A stretch of DNA of 64,000 bases from contig NZ_JBGGTQ010000009.1 of the NCBI RefSeq assembly GCF_041320705.1, forward strand, positions 62,001 to 126,000, in the 5' to 3' direction. The stretch is from Kineococcus mangrovi (GTDB lineage Bacteria > Actinomycetota > Actinomycetes > Actinomycetales > Kineococcaceae). The translations under genes were made by a program, and so were the position numbers. The notes under the pieces are model-generated. The model had not been told where the DNA came from. It saw only the letters and a list, made by a program, of their open reading frames with translations, and did not search any database. Positions 41,238 to 50,361 of the stretch are shown here, piece by piece. Position 1 is the first letter of the stretch, and each line of letters starts with the position of its first letter.

Positions 41238-42279
41238 TGCGCCGCGCGGCCCCGATGGGGTCGCCGTCCAGCTGGACCTCCTGCGGGTCCGTGCACCGCA
41301 CCTCGAACCGCCGTCCCCGCAGGTGCCGCACCCGCCGCTGACCGCGCCTGTCCCGGGTCGCGATGGCCCACGCCACCTCGCCCCAGCCGATCCCGCCGCG
41401 GGGGGACAGCACCACGGCGTCGAGCGCTCCGTCGTCGATCCGCGCGTCCGGCATGAGGACCAGCTGCTTCGTCAGCTTGCCGCAGTTGCCGACGATGACG
41501 GCCCGCGTGCGCGACGGCGCCGGAACCGACCCGTCCACCGAGATCTGCACCTTCGCCTGCGGACCCCACAGCGCCCGCGCGCCGGAGACGACGTAGGCGC
41601 CGTACCCCAGCCGCTGCTTGAGGCGGTCCTCGACACCGGCCATCATCGCCGCGTCGAAACCCAGCCCGGCCATGACGAGGAACAGGTGCCGCTCGGGGTC
41701 GGCGTCCCGGCCGGTCCGGTCCACCTCCAGCCGGCCCACGTCGACGCGGTGGTCCTCCTCGGAGAACACCAGGTCCAGCGCCGCGGCGAGGTCGGTGTGC
41801 GGGACGTCCAGGTTGCGCGCCAGCAGGTTCCCCGTCCCCGCGGGCAGCAGGCCCATCGGCGTGGACGTGCCGGTCAGGCCCTCGGCGACCGAACGCACCG
41901 TGCCGTCGCCGCCGGCGGCGAGCACGAGGTCCACCCCCTGGGCGACGGCCTCCCGGGCCTGCCGGCGGCCGTGCTCGGTCGGGGTCGTCTCGAACCACAC
42001 CGGGTCGTCCCACCCGTGGGAGCGGAACACCGCCGCCACGTACGCCTGCCGACGCCGCAGCGCGTGCTCGTCGAGGGAGGAGAACTTCGTCGGGTTCACC
42101 ACGATCGCCGCGCGCCGGCGCTGCTCGGGGTCCAGGTGCGGGGTCGTGGACGGGACCTGGGCCGCCCGCAACCGCCGCGTGGCCCGGCGCTCGCGGGCGA
42201 GCAGGGTGAACACCACCACCAGGGCCAGCGCGAGGACGACGGCGACCGCGCCGGTGTCGATCAGGTCCGCCACCGTCAT
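41182..42279 (-). CDS. Diacylglycerol-kinase-like lipid kinase
   Basis: 365 residues from GTG. One N-terminal membrane helix (AVVLALALVVVFTLL), then a DAGK catalytic domain: RAAIVVNPTKFSS, VLAAGGDGTVRSVAEGL (nucleotide site G-G-D-G-T), LLPAGTGNLLARNL and, near the end, EVQLDGDPIGAARRI with the D-G-D/E motif. It probably phosphorylates diacylglycerol or a related lipid at the inner membrane face. Confidence 0.93.
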   Translation of the reverse strand: MTVADLIDTGAVAVVLALALVVVFTLLARERRATRRLRAAQVPSTTPHLDPEQRRRAAIVVNPTKFSSLDEHALRRRQAYVAAVFRSHGWDDPVWFETTPTEHGRRQAREAVAQGVDLVLAAGGDGTVRSVAEGLTGTSTPMGLLPAGTGNLLARNLDVPHTDLAAALDLVFSEEDHRVDVGRLEVDRTGRDADPERHLFLVMAGLGFDAAMMAGVEDRLKQRLGYGAYVVSGARALWGPQAKVQISVDGSVPAPSRTRAVIVGNCGKLTKQLVLMPDARIDDGALDAVVLSPRGGIGWGEVAWAIATRDRRGQRRVRHLRGRRFEVRCTDPQEVQLDGDPIGAARRITLTVDPGALLVRCPPPR

Positions 42280-42377
42280 CCGGCCACGCTAGCGGGCTCC
42301 CGCGCCCGCGGCGGTCCGGAGGAGAGGGGCGCACAACTCGGTCGGACCGGGCGGGGCGGACCCGTTAGTGTCGTGCC

Positions 42378-43652
42378 GTGATCGACCTGCGACTCCTCAG
42401 GGACGAACCGGACGCCGTCCGGGCCAGCCAGCGGGCCCGCGGTGAGGACGAGGCCGCCGTCGACCGGGTCCTCGACCTCGACGCCCGCCGCCGCACGGCC
42501 ATCGCCCAGTTCGAGCAGCTGCGCGCCGAGCAGAAGTCCCGCGGCAAGGAGGTCGCGGCGGCCCAGGGCGAGGAGAAGAAGCGGATCCTCGCCGGGGTCA
42601 GGGAACTCGCCGAGCGCGTCAAGACCGCCGAGGCCGAGTCGACCGCGGTCGGCGAGGAGTTCGAGGCCGCGCTGCGCCTCATCCCGAACGTCGTCGAGGA
42701 CGGTGTGCCGGCCGGCGGTGAGGACGACTACGTCGTCCTCGAGGAGGTCGGTACCCCGCCGCCGCTGCCCGAGGGGCTCGACGCCTGGCGCGACCACCTC
42801 GAACTCGGCGAGATGCTCGGCGCCATCGACACCGAGCGCGGCGCGAAGGTGTCGGGGTCGCGGTTCTACTTCCTCACCGGTGTCGGGGCGCGCCTGGAAC
42901 TGGCCCTGCTCAACCTCGCGGTGGCGAAGGCCGTGGAGAACGGGTTCAGCCCGATGATCACCCCGACGCTGGTGAAGCCGGAGGTCATGGCGGGCACCGG
43001 GTTCCTGGGCGCCCACGCGGCCGAGGTCTACCACCTGCAGGAGGACGACCTCTACCTCACCGGCACGAGCGAGGTCGCGCTCGCCGGGTACCACGCCGAG
43101 GAGATCCTCGACCTGTCGGACGGGCCGAAGCGCTACGCGGGCTGGTCGGCCTGCTACCGCCGCGAGGCGGGGTCGTACGGCAAGGACACCCGCGGCATCA
43201 TCCGGGTGCACCAGTTCCACAAGGTCGAGATGTTCTCGTTCTGCCGTCCCGAGGACGCCGCGGCCGAGCACCAGCGGTTGCTGGGTTTCGAGAAGGACAT
43301 GCTCGCCGCGGTCGAGGTCCCCTACCGGGTCATCGACACCGCGGCCGGGGACCTGGGCAGTTCCGCGGCCCGCAAGTTCGACTGCGAGGCGTGGGTCCCC
43401 ACGCAGGGGACGTACCGGGAGCTCACCTCGACGTCGAACTGCACGACGTTCCAGGCCCGCCGGCTCGGGGTCCGCGAGCGCCTCGCCGAGGGCTCGGGGA
43501 CCCGCCCGGTCGCGACCCTCAACGGGACGCTGGCGACGACGCGCTGGCTCGTGGCGATCCTGGAGAACCACCAGCAGGCCGACGGTTCGGTCCGCGTCCC
43601 CGCTGCGCTGCAGCCGTTCCTGGGGTTGGACGTCCTCACGCCCGTCCGCTGA
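42378..43652 (+). CDS. serS: Seryl-tRNA synthetase
   Basis: 424 residues from GTG. An N-terminal antiparallel coiled coil (about 30-100, with [20 protein letters not shown]) binds tRNA-Ser. The class II core has [12 protein letters not shown], motif 2 as [14 protein letters not shown] and motif 3 as [31 protein letters not shown] is the serine-specific block. Length and motifs are those of the standard bacterial enzyme. No T-box or other leader was seen in the 98 bp upstream. Confidence 0.97.
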   Translation: MIDLRLLRDEPDAVRASQRARGEDEAAVDRVLDLDARRRTAIAQFEQLRAEQKSRGKEVAAAQGEEKKRILAGVRELAERVKTAEAESTAVGEEFEAALRLIPNVVEDGVPAGGEDDYVVLEEVGTPPPLPEGLDAWRDHLELGEMLGAIDTERGAKVSGSRFYFLTGVGARLELALLNLAVAKAVENGFSPMITPTLVKPEVMAGTGFLGAHAAEVYHLQEDDLYLTGTSEVALAGYHAEEILDLSDGPKRYAGWSACYRREAGSYGKDTRGIIRVHQFHKVEMFSFCRPEDAAAEHQRLLGFEKDMLAAVEVPYRVIDTAAGDLGSSAARKFDCEAWVPTQGTYRELTSTSNCTTFQARRLGVRERLAEGSGTRPVATLNGTLATTRWLVAILENHQQADGSVRVPAALQPFLGLDVLTPVR

Positions 43653-43679
43653 CCCGCCGGCGGTGGTTACGGTGGGGCC

Positions 43680-44600
43680 GTGGACGCCGAACCCCGACCG
43701 AGGCCCGACCAGACCCGCACCTCCGCCCGCAGGGTTCCGCTGGACCTCGTCCGCGGGGGCCTCATGGGGTGCGCCGAGGTGGTGCCGGGTGTCAGCGGCG
43801 GCACGGTCGCCCTCATCACGGGGGTCTACGGCCAGCTCATCGACTCCGCCGGTCACGTCGTCAGCGCGGCCCGCGCCGGGGTGACGGGCGGGCCGCGGGC
43901 GGCGCGCGAGCACCTGCGGCGGGCGCACTGGGCGGTCCTGGTCCCCGTGCTCGCGGGGATGGCCGTCGCGCTGGTCGTCGCCTCCGTCGTCCTCGAACCC
44001 CTGGTGACCGAGCACCCCGTGGGTTCGCGGGCGGTGTTCTTCGGGCTCGTCCTGGCCTCGGTGGTCGTCCCGGCGCGGATGGTGGGCCGGTGGTCCCCGG
44101 CCCGGGTGCTCACGGCGGCCGCGATGGCCGTGGCGGCCTTCGCGCTCACGGGGTTGCCCGCCGGGGCGGTGTCGGACCCGCCGCTGGTGCTGGTCGCCGC
44201 GGCGGCCGCCGTCGCGGTCTGCGCCCTCGTCCTGCCCGGCGTCTCCGGCTCCTTCCTGCTGCTGACGCTGGGGCTGTACGAGGTGACCCTGGCGGCGGTG
44301 AGCGAGCGGGACCTCGCCTACCTGGGAGCGTTCGCCCTCGGCGCGGTCGTCGGCCTGGCCTCCTTCGTGCGGGTGCTGCAGCACCTGCTCGAGCGGCACG
44401 CCGACGTCACCCTGTCCGTCATGACCGGGCTGCTGGCGGGCTCGCTGCGCGCCCTGTGGCCGTGGCAGGACGGGGACCGGACGCTGCTGGCCCCCGGGCA
44501 AGACGTGGGGACGGTCGCCGCGCTGGCTCTGGCGGGTGCCGCCGGGGTGGCGCTGCTGCTCGTCGTGCAGTCCCGGCTGGAGGGCCGCCTCCCGCGCTGA
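43680..44600 (+). CDS. DUF368 polyprenyl-phosphate transporter (PopT-like)
   Basis: 306 residues from GTG, 27 bp after serS. The two repeated DUF368 signatures are visible: GGLMGCAEVVPGVSGGTVALI and, later, LVLPGVSGSFLLLTLGLYE. About eight membrane helices. Family members return undecaprenyl phosphate across the membrane for reuse in cell-wall synthesis. Close spacing suggests co-transcription with serS. Confidence 0.92.
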   Translation: MDAEPRPRPDQTRTSARRVPLDLVRGGLMGCAEVVPGVSGGTVALITGVYGQLIDSAGHVVSAARAGVTGGPRAAREHLRRAHWAVLVPVLAGMAVALVVASVVLEPLVTEHPVGSRAVFFGLVLASVVVPARMVGRWSPARVLTAAAMAVAAFALTGLPAGAVSDPPLVLVAAAAAVAVCALVLPGVSGSFLLLTLGLYEVTLAAVSERDLAYLGAFALGAVVGLASFVRVLQHLLERHADVTLSVMTGLLAGSLRALWPWQDGDRTLLAPGQDVGTVAALALAGAAGVALLLVVQSRLEGRLPR

Positions 44601-45055
44601 CGGCGGTGGGGCCGGCGGGGTCGTGACGGGCACCGGGTTCCCCGGCGCCCACCGCGCCGGCTCGGCCCAGTGCCCACCCGCTCGCAGGTGGCCGGCGACG
44701 ATCCGCGCCGACCGCGTGCGGGGTTCGGCGGAGCCGGACCGCACCGCGTCCGGGGTGTCCCGGAACACGAACCGCGCGCCGGCGCGGTCGGCCTGCGCGG
44801 CGTCGGTCGGCGGGCCGCCCTCGGGCAGTGCACCGCGTGCCGGCCCCCGCGGGGGACCCGTTCGACCCGCGACCGGCCCACCGCGACGACGTCGGCGAGC
44901 GTGTCCACCGCGACGTCGGGGCCGAGGCCGAGGGCGGCGAAGCGCGCCTGGACGTCGGCGCGGTGGGTGTCGAGGGCAGCGACGAACTCCTCCCCCCGCA
45001 GGTCCGGTGCGTCCCCGTCGCCGAGCGGTCCGAGGGCCGGGGCGTCGGCGCTCAC
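44601..45055 (-). other. Unassigned stretch, possibly a broken gene downstream of the ROK gene
   Basis: A GTG at 45055 overlaps the ROK stop (GTGA) and opens a frame that looks coding for about 75 residues (FVAALDTHRADVQARFAALG, then VAVDTLADVVAVGRSRVERV). The frame then turns Arg/Pro-rich. In the next frame coding-like sequence resumes (RAGARFVFRDTPDAVRSG near 44770). This is consistent with a frameshifted gene. No family is recognised and no clear stop is found, so the end is arbitrary. Confidence 0.4.
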
Positions 45056-45726
45056 GACGCGACCGCGGCCGTCCGCGCGTCCGCCGCGAGCAGCGCCGCA
45101 CCCGGGGCGGCCGCCGCGTCTCGGGCTCCCTCGCACCCGGCGCGCCGGGCGGCGGAGGCGACCTCCTCGGTGCGCAGGCCCCGGAACGGGCCGTCGGTCA
45201 GGACGAGCTGGCCGATCTCGCCGGCGAACCCACCGGCCACGAGGGCGATGCCGTCGAGGAGCACCGCGGCGGCGATGCCGGTGCCGACGGGGACGAAGGC
45301 GACGACACCCTCGGCCCTGCGGGCGGCGCCGGAGCGGGCCTCCGCGACGGCCCCGGCCCGCACGTCGTGGCACAGGGTCGTGCCCGGCGGCAGCAGCCCG
45401 GTGAACGGGACGTCGGCCCAGCCGAGGTTGGCCGACCGGACGGCACGGCCCGCGCGCTCGTCGACGACCCCGGGCAGGGCGACCCCGAGGGGTTCGCCCG
45501 GGGAGTGCCCGAGCGCGGTCGCCACCTGGAGGACGGCCGCCGCGACCCGCCGGCCGTCCGGGTCCGGTGCGGGGGTGCGCACGCGGTGCTCGCCCCGGAC
45601 GGTCCCGTCGGCACCGAGCCGCAGGCCCTTGACGGTGGTGCCCCCCACGTCGACGCCGAACGAGCGTCCCGGCGCGCCGATGGGGGCGGCGGGGCGGCAC
45701 GGCGTCGGGTCCTGCGGCACGGTCAC
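45052..45726 (-). CDS. ROK-family sugar kinase-like protein, short
   Basis: 224 residues. GTG at 45726 was chosen because GCAGGA lies just upstream, although the frame runs 19 codons further. The ROK ATP-binding start is FGVDVGGTTVKGLRL; PLGVALPGVVDERAG and AVRSANLGWADVPF follow, and then VPVGTGIAAAVLLDG. After the GGFAGEIGQLVL block the protein ends early: the zinc-binding C-x-C-G-x-x-G-C motif and the C-terminal 80 residues of normal ROK proteins are missing. It may be a truncated or diverged kinase. It is divergent from the DeoR regulator. Confidence 0.7.
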   Translation of the reverse strand: MTVPQDPTPCRPAAPIGAPGRSFGVDVGGTTVKGLRLGADGTVRGEHRVRTPAPDPDGRRVAAAVLQVATALGHSPGEPLGVALPGVVDERAGRAVRSANLGWADVPFTGLLPPGTTLCHDVRAGAVAEARSGAARRAEGVVAFVPVGTGIAAAVLLDGIALVAGGFAGEIGQLVLTDGPFRGLRTEEVASAARRAGCEGARDAAAAPGAALLAADARTAAVAS

Positions 45727-45764
45727 GTCCTGCGGGGTCGACGGGTGAGCACGCCCTGAGTGTT

Positions 45765-45794
45765 CCTGACGTGGTGGGTGCACGTCCGATCAGG
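45765..45794. promoter_or_regulatory. Nested inverted repeat, DeoR operator candidate
   Basis: CCTGACGTG (45765-45773) pairs with CACGT (45781-45785) and TCAGG (45790-45794) as a nested imperfect dyad. It is in the divergent gap between the ROK and DeoR genes. The word GTGCACGT here recurs in front of the Gfo/Idh/MocA gene (47231-47240 area), the other likely target. Confidence 0.45.
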
Positions 45795-45881
45795 AGCGCG
45801 CACGAGGGTCGAGGGCGGGCCTGTCATCCTGGGGCGGCCCCACCCCGCGGCACCCGCCGCCCGCCCCGCCCGGAGGAGCGC

Positions 45882-46667
45882 ATGACGGCCCAGCAGCGCC
45901 TCAACCGCGCCCTCGAACTCGTCATCGAGCGCGGGAACGTCTCCATCGCCGAGGTGTCGGAGGTGCTGGGCGTCTCCACGGCCACCGTGCGCCGCGACCT
46001 GAACGTCCTGGCCGAGCAGCGCCTGGTGACGCGGACGCACGGCGGCGCCGCGGTGCTCAGCTCCGGGTACGAGCTGCCGCTGCAGTACAAGATCCCGCGG
46101 CAGGCCCGGGCCAAGCTCGCCATCGCCCGCGCGGTGGCCGACCTCGTCCGCCCCGGGACCTCGGTGGGGCTCAACGGCGGGACGACGACGACGGAGGTCG
46201 CGCGGGCCCTGGGGTCCAGCGACCGGCTGGGCGCCGCCGGCGTCACCATCGTCACGAACGCCTTGAACATCGCCTACGAGCTGTCGGTCCGCGAGCACGT
46301 CAAGATCGTGGTCACCGGCGGGGTCCCGCGCGCTCAGTCCTACGAGCTCGTCGGACCGCTCGTGGCCTCCTCGCTCGCCGACTTCAGCCTCGACGTCGCG
46401 GTGCTCGGCGTCGACGGCCTGACGGGCCGCTTCGGGGCCACGACGATCCACGAGGGCGAGGCCGAGGCCAGCCGCCGGATCGCCTCCGTCGCCGGCAGGG
46501 TCGTCGTCGCCGCGGACGCCACGAAGCTGGGCCGGGCGACCTTCGCCCGCATCTGCTCCCTGGAACGCCTCGACGTCCTCGTCACCGACGGCCCCGTGCC
46601 GGAGGACGCCGCCGCGGACCTGGCCGCCGCCGGCGTCGAGGTCGTCGTGGCGGCACCTGCCCCCTGA
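45882..46667 (+). CDS. DeoR-family sugar-metabolism regulator
   Basis: 261 residues from ATG, preceded by CGGAGGAG. The N-terminal helix-turn-helix is RLNRALELVIERGNVSIAEV, then STATVRRDLNVLAEQRLVTR, followed by THGGA. The C-terminal DeoRC sensor has SVGLNGGTTTTEVARAL, VVTGG and ADATKLGRATFA, a sugar-phosphate binding fold. It most likely represses the divergent ROK gene and the downstream oxidoreductase until a phosphorylated sugar is present. Confidence 0.93.
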   Translation: MTAQQRLNRALELVIERGNVSIAEVSEVLGVSTATVRRDLNVLAEQRLVTRTHGGAAVLSSGYELPLQYKIPRQARAKLAIARAVADLVRPGTSVGLNGGTTTTEVARALGSSDRLGAAGVTIVTNALNIAYELSVREHVKIVVTGGVPRAQSYELVGPLVASSLADFSLDVAVLGVDGLTGRFGATTIHEGEAEASRRIASVAGRVVVAADATKLGRATFARICSLERLDVLVTDGPVPEDAAADLAAAGVEVVVAAPAP

Positions 46668-46832
46668 CCCGGTGACGTCTCCGGGCCGCGGCGGGGTGCT
46701 GCTCCTGCCTCGACGCGGCGGTCGTCGTGTCGTCACGACCCGTCGGAGCCGCTGTCGGGTGGTCGACGACGTCGGCTCCGGTCGCGGCCCGGTGTGCCAG
46801 ACTGGGTCCTCGTCGAGGGATGGGAGGCCGAC

Positions 46833-47012
46833 GTGATCGTCGCCACGATCGTCGCCGTCGGTGTCGTGCTGGTGGCGCTCGTCGCAGTGCTGGTCGTGCG
46901 TGACCGAGGCCGTGACCGTTCCGCCCGTCGGCAGCCTGGGCGCGACGACTTCGACCGCGCCGCCTCCACCGGTGTCGCCACCTACCGCCACGAGCAGTCC
47001 CCCAACTCCTGA
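46833..47012 (+). CDS. Small single-span membrane protein
   Basis: 59 residues from GTG with GGGAGG 5 nt upstream; a GTG at 46794 is also in frame. A hydrophobic helix of about 24 residues (IVATIVAVGVVLVALVAVLV) is followed by a basic Arg-rich segment and a polar tail. Composition, helix and ribosome site argue that it is real. Function unknown. Confidence 0.5.
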   Translation: MIVATIVAVGVVLVALVAVLVVRDRGRDRSARRQPGRDDFDRAASTGVATYRHEQSPNS

Positions 47013-47302
47013 GCCCTGACCCGGCTCGGTTCGGCACGCTGACCGGTCGAGGTCGTTCGGCAGCCGGTTGAGGAGTTCTCGACGGCTCGTCCGGTCGGGA
47101 GCCGGCGGTGGCCCCGCGGACGCTGCCCGGACGCGAGGTCGTGGCGACCCGCGTGCGGCGGAGGCGTGTCCGGGCTCGTCGGCCGGGGCCGCCGGTGGAG
47201 TTCCCGGCGCCAACCCCTTCTTCTGCACGACGTGTGCACGTACTGTCTTTACATGCTCAATCCACCGCCGATAGTTGCAAGTTCGCTCAGGCTGGGTGGT
47301 CG
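47013..47302. promoter_or_regulatory. Intergenic region before the Gfo/Idh/MocA gene
   Basis: No gene is seen in these 290 bp. Near its end (47229-47285) the sequence is locally A/T-richer and contains CGTGTGCACGTACTG and TCTTTACATGCTCAA, which could hold a promoter and regulator site. The GTGCACGT word is shared with the DeoR dyad at 45778. Confidence 0.4.
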
Positions 47303-48493
47303 GTGAGCGACGACGGGCTCCGCGTCGCGGTCATCGGGGTGGGAGCCCGCGCCGAGATCGGGGCGCACGTGCCGACCGCGCGTCCCGGCGCCCGCGTGAG
47401 CGCCGTCGCCGACACGTCCGAGGTCGGTCGCACCCGGGCCGCTGCCCTGTTCCCCGGCGCCCGCGTGTTCGCGGACCACCGGACGCTGCTGGCCGAGGAA
47501 CCCCTCGACGCCGCCGTCGTCACCACTCCCGACCACACCCACGCCGCCATCGCCGTGGACCTGCTGCGGGCCGGGGTGGCCGTCTACCTCGAGAAACCCC
47601 TCGCCACCACCCTCGCCGACGCCGACCGGGTGCTCGCGACCGCGACGGACACGGGCACCCCCCTCTACGTCGGCCACAACTTCCGCCACGCCGCGGTCGT
47701 GCGCACCATGAAGGCCGCCGTCGACCGCGGGGAGGTCGGGGAGGTCCGCGCCGTCTGGGTGCGCCACTTCGTCGGTCACGGCGGTGACTACTACTTCAAG
47801 GACTGGCACGCCGACCGCCGCCGCACCGGAACCCTGCTGCTGCAGAAGGCCAGCCACGACATCGACGTCGTCCACCACCTCGCCGGGGGGTACACCCGCC
47901 GCGTCGTCGGCATGGGCGACCTGGTGGTCTACGGAGGCATCACCGACCGCCGCGAACGTCCCGGCGAGACGATGCCGGACTGGTTCTCGATGGACAACTG
48001 GCCACCGGCCGCCCAGACCGGCCTGAACCCGGTCGTCGACGTGGAGGACCTGTCGATGGTCCTCATGGGACTGGGCAACGGCGTCCTGGCCAGTTACCAG
48101 CAGTGCCACTTCACCCCCGACTACTGGCGCAACTACACCGTCATCGGCACCGAGGGACGGCTGGAGAACTTCGGCGACACCGCCGGCGCCGTCGTGCGCG
48201 TGTGGAACCGCCGCCACGAGTGGAGCGCCACCGGCGACCGCGAGCACCCCGTCGACGGCGTCGCCTCCGGCCACGAGGACGCCGACGTCGCCACCATGAC
48301 CGAGTTCCTCGCCCACGTGGCCGACGGCGCCCCGACGCTCGTCTCGCCCGTGGCGGCCCGGGAGGCGGTCGCGACCGGTTCCCTGGCCGCGCAGTCCCTG
48401 CGGTCGGGGTCCGTTCCCCTGCAGGTCCCCGAACTGCCCGACGACGTCGTGCAGCACTTCACCCGCACCACCGGCGAGAGGGTTCCGCGCTGA
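47303..48493 (+). CDS. Gfo/Idh/MocA-family oxidoreductase
   Basis: 396 residues; GTG at 47303 is chosen because VAVIGVGARAEIG is the first Rossmann strand. Nucleotide site V-I-G-V-G-A-R, then VVTTPDHTHAAIAVDLLRAG and the catalytic YLEKPLATTLADADR (E-K-P). The C-terminal beta-sheet domain includes QKASHDIDVVHHLAGG with the usual D-x-x-x-H. It oxidises or epimerises a sugar or inositol derivative with NAD(P). It belongs with the DeoR and ROK genes in one sugar locus. Confidence 0.92.
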   Translation: MSDDGLRVAVIGVGARAEIGAHVPTARPGARVSAVADTSEVGRTRAAALFPGARVFADHRTLLAEEPLDAAVVTTPDHTHAAIAVDLLRAGVAVYLEKPLATTLADADRVLATATDTGTPLYVGHNFRHAAVVRTMKAAVDRGEVGEVRAVWVRHFVGHGGDYYFKDWHADRRRTGTLLLQKASHDIDVVHHLAGGYTRRVVGMGDLVVYGGITDRRERPGETMPDWFSMDNWPPAAQTGLNPVVDVEDLSMVLMGLGNGVLASYQQCHFTPDYWRNYTVIGTEGRLENFGDTAGAVVRVWNRRHEWSATGDREHPVDGVASGHEDADVATMTEFLAHVADGAPTLVSPVAAREAVATGSLAAQSLRSGSVPLQVPELPDDVVQHFTRTTGERVPR

Positions 48494-48554
48494 CCTGCAC
48501 CACGAGTCCGGCCGTGCGCACCCGCCCGACACCCCTGCTCGGCCTCCTCCTCGA

Positions 48555-49217
48555 CCCGTCCGGGGTGAACAGCCCTGACGTCCAGCTCCACGCCGCCGCG
48601 ACGCGCCGGAGAACTTCGACACCCTCGGCATCCCGGTGGACACCGCGTCGTTCGAGGAGGCCGAGGTGCGGCGGGACGGGTTGTGGCCCCGGGCCTTCGT
48701 CGACCCGCTGACGCTGGGCATCGGCGTGTCCCACCTGTGGCCGGTGCTGCAGACGGCGCGGTTCTCGCTGACGACCTCCGGGTGCCCGGCGGGTCAACGT
48801 TCTCCGGTCTGGACGACCACGTGCAGCTGTCGAGCGATCCGACCCCGTACCGGTCGATCGGGAACACGCTGCTCCACCGCGATCGTCCTGCCCGCGATCC
48901 TCGGGACGACGAACCCGGCGCTGCCGCAGAGCATGTCGCTCGCCTGCTCCTCCTGCCAGGCCGGTTTCGTGGACGGCGACGAGAAGTTCGCGCCCGGTCC
49001 CCGCGACGGCGGGCGCACGTCTTGGCGCACTCGGACCTGGGGGCGGGGGCGTTCACCACGGCGTTCCCGTTCCTGCGGCAGCTCGTCGTGTCCCTGCCCG
49101 CCGACGCCGAGGTCCAGCGCGTCACCCACTCGTCCTCGCCGCAGGACCTCCAGTGGCGAAACCACGCCCTCGTGGTCGAGCGGCCGCCGTTCCTGGCTCC
49201 TCGGACCTACGGGTGGA
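48555..49217 (+). pseudogene. Degenerate coding sequence, family not recognised
   Basis: Coding-like blocks occur in different frames. Examples are FDTLGIPVDTASFEEAEVRR and PRAFVDPLTLGIGVSHLWPV near 48610-48760, and VSLPADAEVQRVTHSSSPQD and HALVVERPPFL near 49090-49195. No single frame covers them, so frameshifts or deletions have broken a gene or genes here. The start and end are approximate. The region marks the left edge of the accessory part of the window. Confidence 0.5.
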
Positions 49218-49227
49218 AAGGTAAACC

Positions 49228-49260
49228 TGGCCCAGTCGACCGGGCCAGTCGACTGGGCCA
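49228..49260. terminator. Perfect 13-bp hairpin
   Basis: TGGCCCAGTCGAC (49228-49240) and its exact complement at 49248-49260 enclose a 7-nt loop. It sits between the degenerate coding stretch and the convergent GNAT gene. It may be a terminator or a remnant of a mobile element end. Confidence 0.6.
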
Positions 49261-49323
49261 CGGCAGACCGCTGACGACCCCCCACGGCCAAGGGGCTCTA
49301 CCAGGGGTGGTCGCGCAATCGAC

Positions 49324-49337
49324 GCGGGATGACCGCA
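49324..49337 (+). repeat. GCGGGATGACC repeat, copy 1
   Basis: GCGGGATGACCGCA, the most diverged of five copies. It continues as a small hairpin TGACC-GCAA-GGTCA. It lies 4 bp beyond the stop of the minus-strand GNAT gene. Confidence 0.8.
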
Positions 49338-49340
49338 AGG

Positions 49341-49868
49341 TCAGCTCAGCAGCTGGCACATCACGAAGTCCTGCCACCTGCCGGCGATCTTCAGGTACTC
49401 CGGGGCCAGTCCGTAGCGGGTGAAGCCGACCTTCTCCAGCACCCGCTGGGACCGGACGTTGTCCACCAGCGTCTCCGCCTGCACCCGGTGCAGCGCCAGC
49501 TCCTTGAAGGCCAGCTGGGTCATCCGCGTCACGGCGGCGGTGCCCGCGCCGCGCCCACCGGCAGCCTGAGCGACCCAGTAGCCGACGCTGCCCGACTGCA
49601 ACGCTCCACGAACGATGCCGCTGAGGGTGATGCGGCCGATGACCGCGCCGGTCTCATCGAGGATGACGTGCGGCAGGTTGGCCGCCTGCCGGTGGGTGTT
49701 CAGGGCGGCGTCGATGTCTGCTCGTTGGCCGTCCGGGGTGAAGTAGGACTCCTCGCGCAGTGGTTCGTAGGGCGCCAGGAAGTCGCGGTTCTCCGTGAGC
49801 AGGCGCGCCAACACCTCAGCGTCTCGGGGATCGATCAAGCGGGTGGTGACCATGACGAGAGTGTCCAT
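49341..49868 (-). CDS. GNAT-family N-acetyltransferase (RimJ-like)
   Basis: 175 residues from the ATG at 49868; an in-frame ATG at 49853 is closer to the family N terminus. TRLIDPRDAEVLARLLTENR and DFLAPYEPLR open the domain, GYWVAQAAGGRGAGTAAVTR carries the acetyl-CoA loop (G-G-R-G-A-G-T), and VQAETLVDNVRSQRVLEKVG has the conserved Asn. The motif pattern matches ribosomal-protein-alanine acetyltransferase relatives. The gene is enclosed between two copies of the GCGGGATGACC repeat (49324 and 49951). Confidence 0.88.
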   Translation of the reverse strand: MDTLVMVTTRLIDPRDAEVLARLLTENRDFLAPYEPLREESYFTPDGQRADIDAALNTHRQAANLPHVILDETGAVIGRITLSGIVRGALQSGSVGYWVAQAAGGRGAGTAAVTRMTQLAFKELALHRVQAETLVDNVRSQRVLEKVGFTRYGLAPEYLKIAGRWQDFVMCQLLS

Positions 49869-49946
49869 GCGTGACGGGTCCCACCCGGCTTGGGGCGTCT
49901 TGACGACCCAGCGCTCTTCGCCACATGCGTGCGTCCGGACGTCCTG

Positions 49947-49979
49947 GTCAGCGGGATGACCGTGACGTCGCGCGCTGAC
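49947..49979 (+). repeat. GCGGGATGACC repeat, copy 2, in a hairpin
   Basis: The core GCGGGATGACCGTG is at 49951-49964. It is embedded in a longer dyad: GTCAGCG at 49947-49953 pairs with CGCTGAC at 49973-49979. It lies upstream of the GNAT gene and downstream of the small unknown gene 50018-50275. Confidence 0.8.
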
Positions 49980-50017
49980 GTGCCTGAGCTGTCCGGCGGC
50001 GCGTGAGACCCCACCCG

Positions 50018-50275
50018 TCACGCCTTCTGGCACGGTCCCACGTCAGGCACGGCACGGGCCCGGGGATAGTTGAGGTGCGCCCACCCCTTCTTCCCGTAGC
50101 CGTCGCAGCTGTCGACGAAAACCTCCATACCGCTGCGGTCAGGCACCACGCGGTAGTACGTGAAGATCGAATCGCCCTCGACGGTGTAGTCAGTCACCTT
50201 CAGCTCGGCGCCGGTGCCGCTGGTCTGCGCCGTCACCAGGCAAGCAGCGCCGTCCTCGGGGACTTCTCCCGTCAT
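50018..50275 (-). CDS. Small protein, unknown function
   Basis: 85 residues from ATG. The composition is protein-like, with CLVTAQTSGTGAELKVTDYT followed by VEGDSIFTYYRVVPDRSG and a Cys-containing end. The alternating pattern suggests a small beta-rich domain, and three Cys may form a disulfide. I do not recognise a named family. It lies between the GNAT gene and the toxin-antitoxin pair in the accessory region. Confidence 0.6.
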   Translation of the reverse strand: MTGEVPEDGAACLVTAQTSGTGAELKVTDYTVEGDSIFTYYRVVPDRSGMEVFVDSCDGYGKKGWAHLNYPRARAVPDVGPCQKA

Positions 50276-50349
50276 GTCGAGTCTGACCTCACCGCAGCAG
50301 ACCCAGTCGTGGATCGATCACGTGGCCACGGCAGCGAGTAGACCGGATG

Positions 50350-50361
50350 TAGACTCAGGCT
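50350..50361 (+). promoter_or_regulatory. -10 element for a leaderless antitoxin transcript
   Basis: TAGACT at 50350-50355 ends 6 nt before the ATG of the antitoxin gene, and no ribosome-binding site is present. This spacing is typical of leaderless mRNAs in actinomycetes, where transcription starts at the ATG. Confidence 0.45.

Noticed and set aside
42276-45101. Long open frame antisense to serS and DUF368 genes
   Set aside because: Composition is Arg/Gly/Pro/Asp rich and no domain is visible, whereas the opposite strand gives clear serS and DUF368 proteins.
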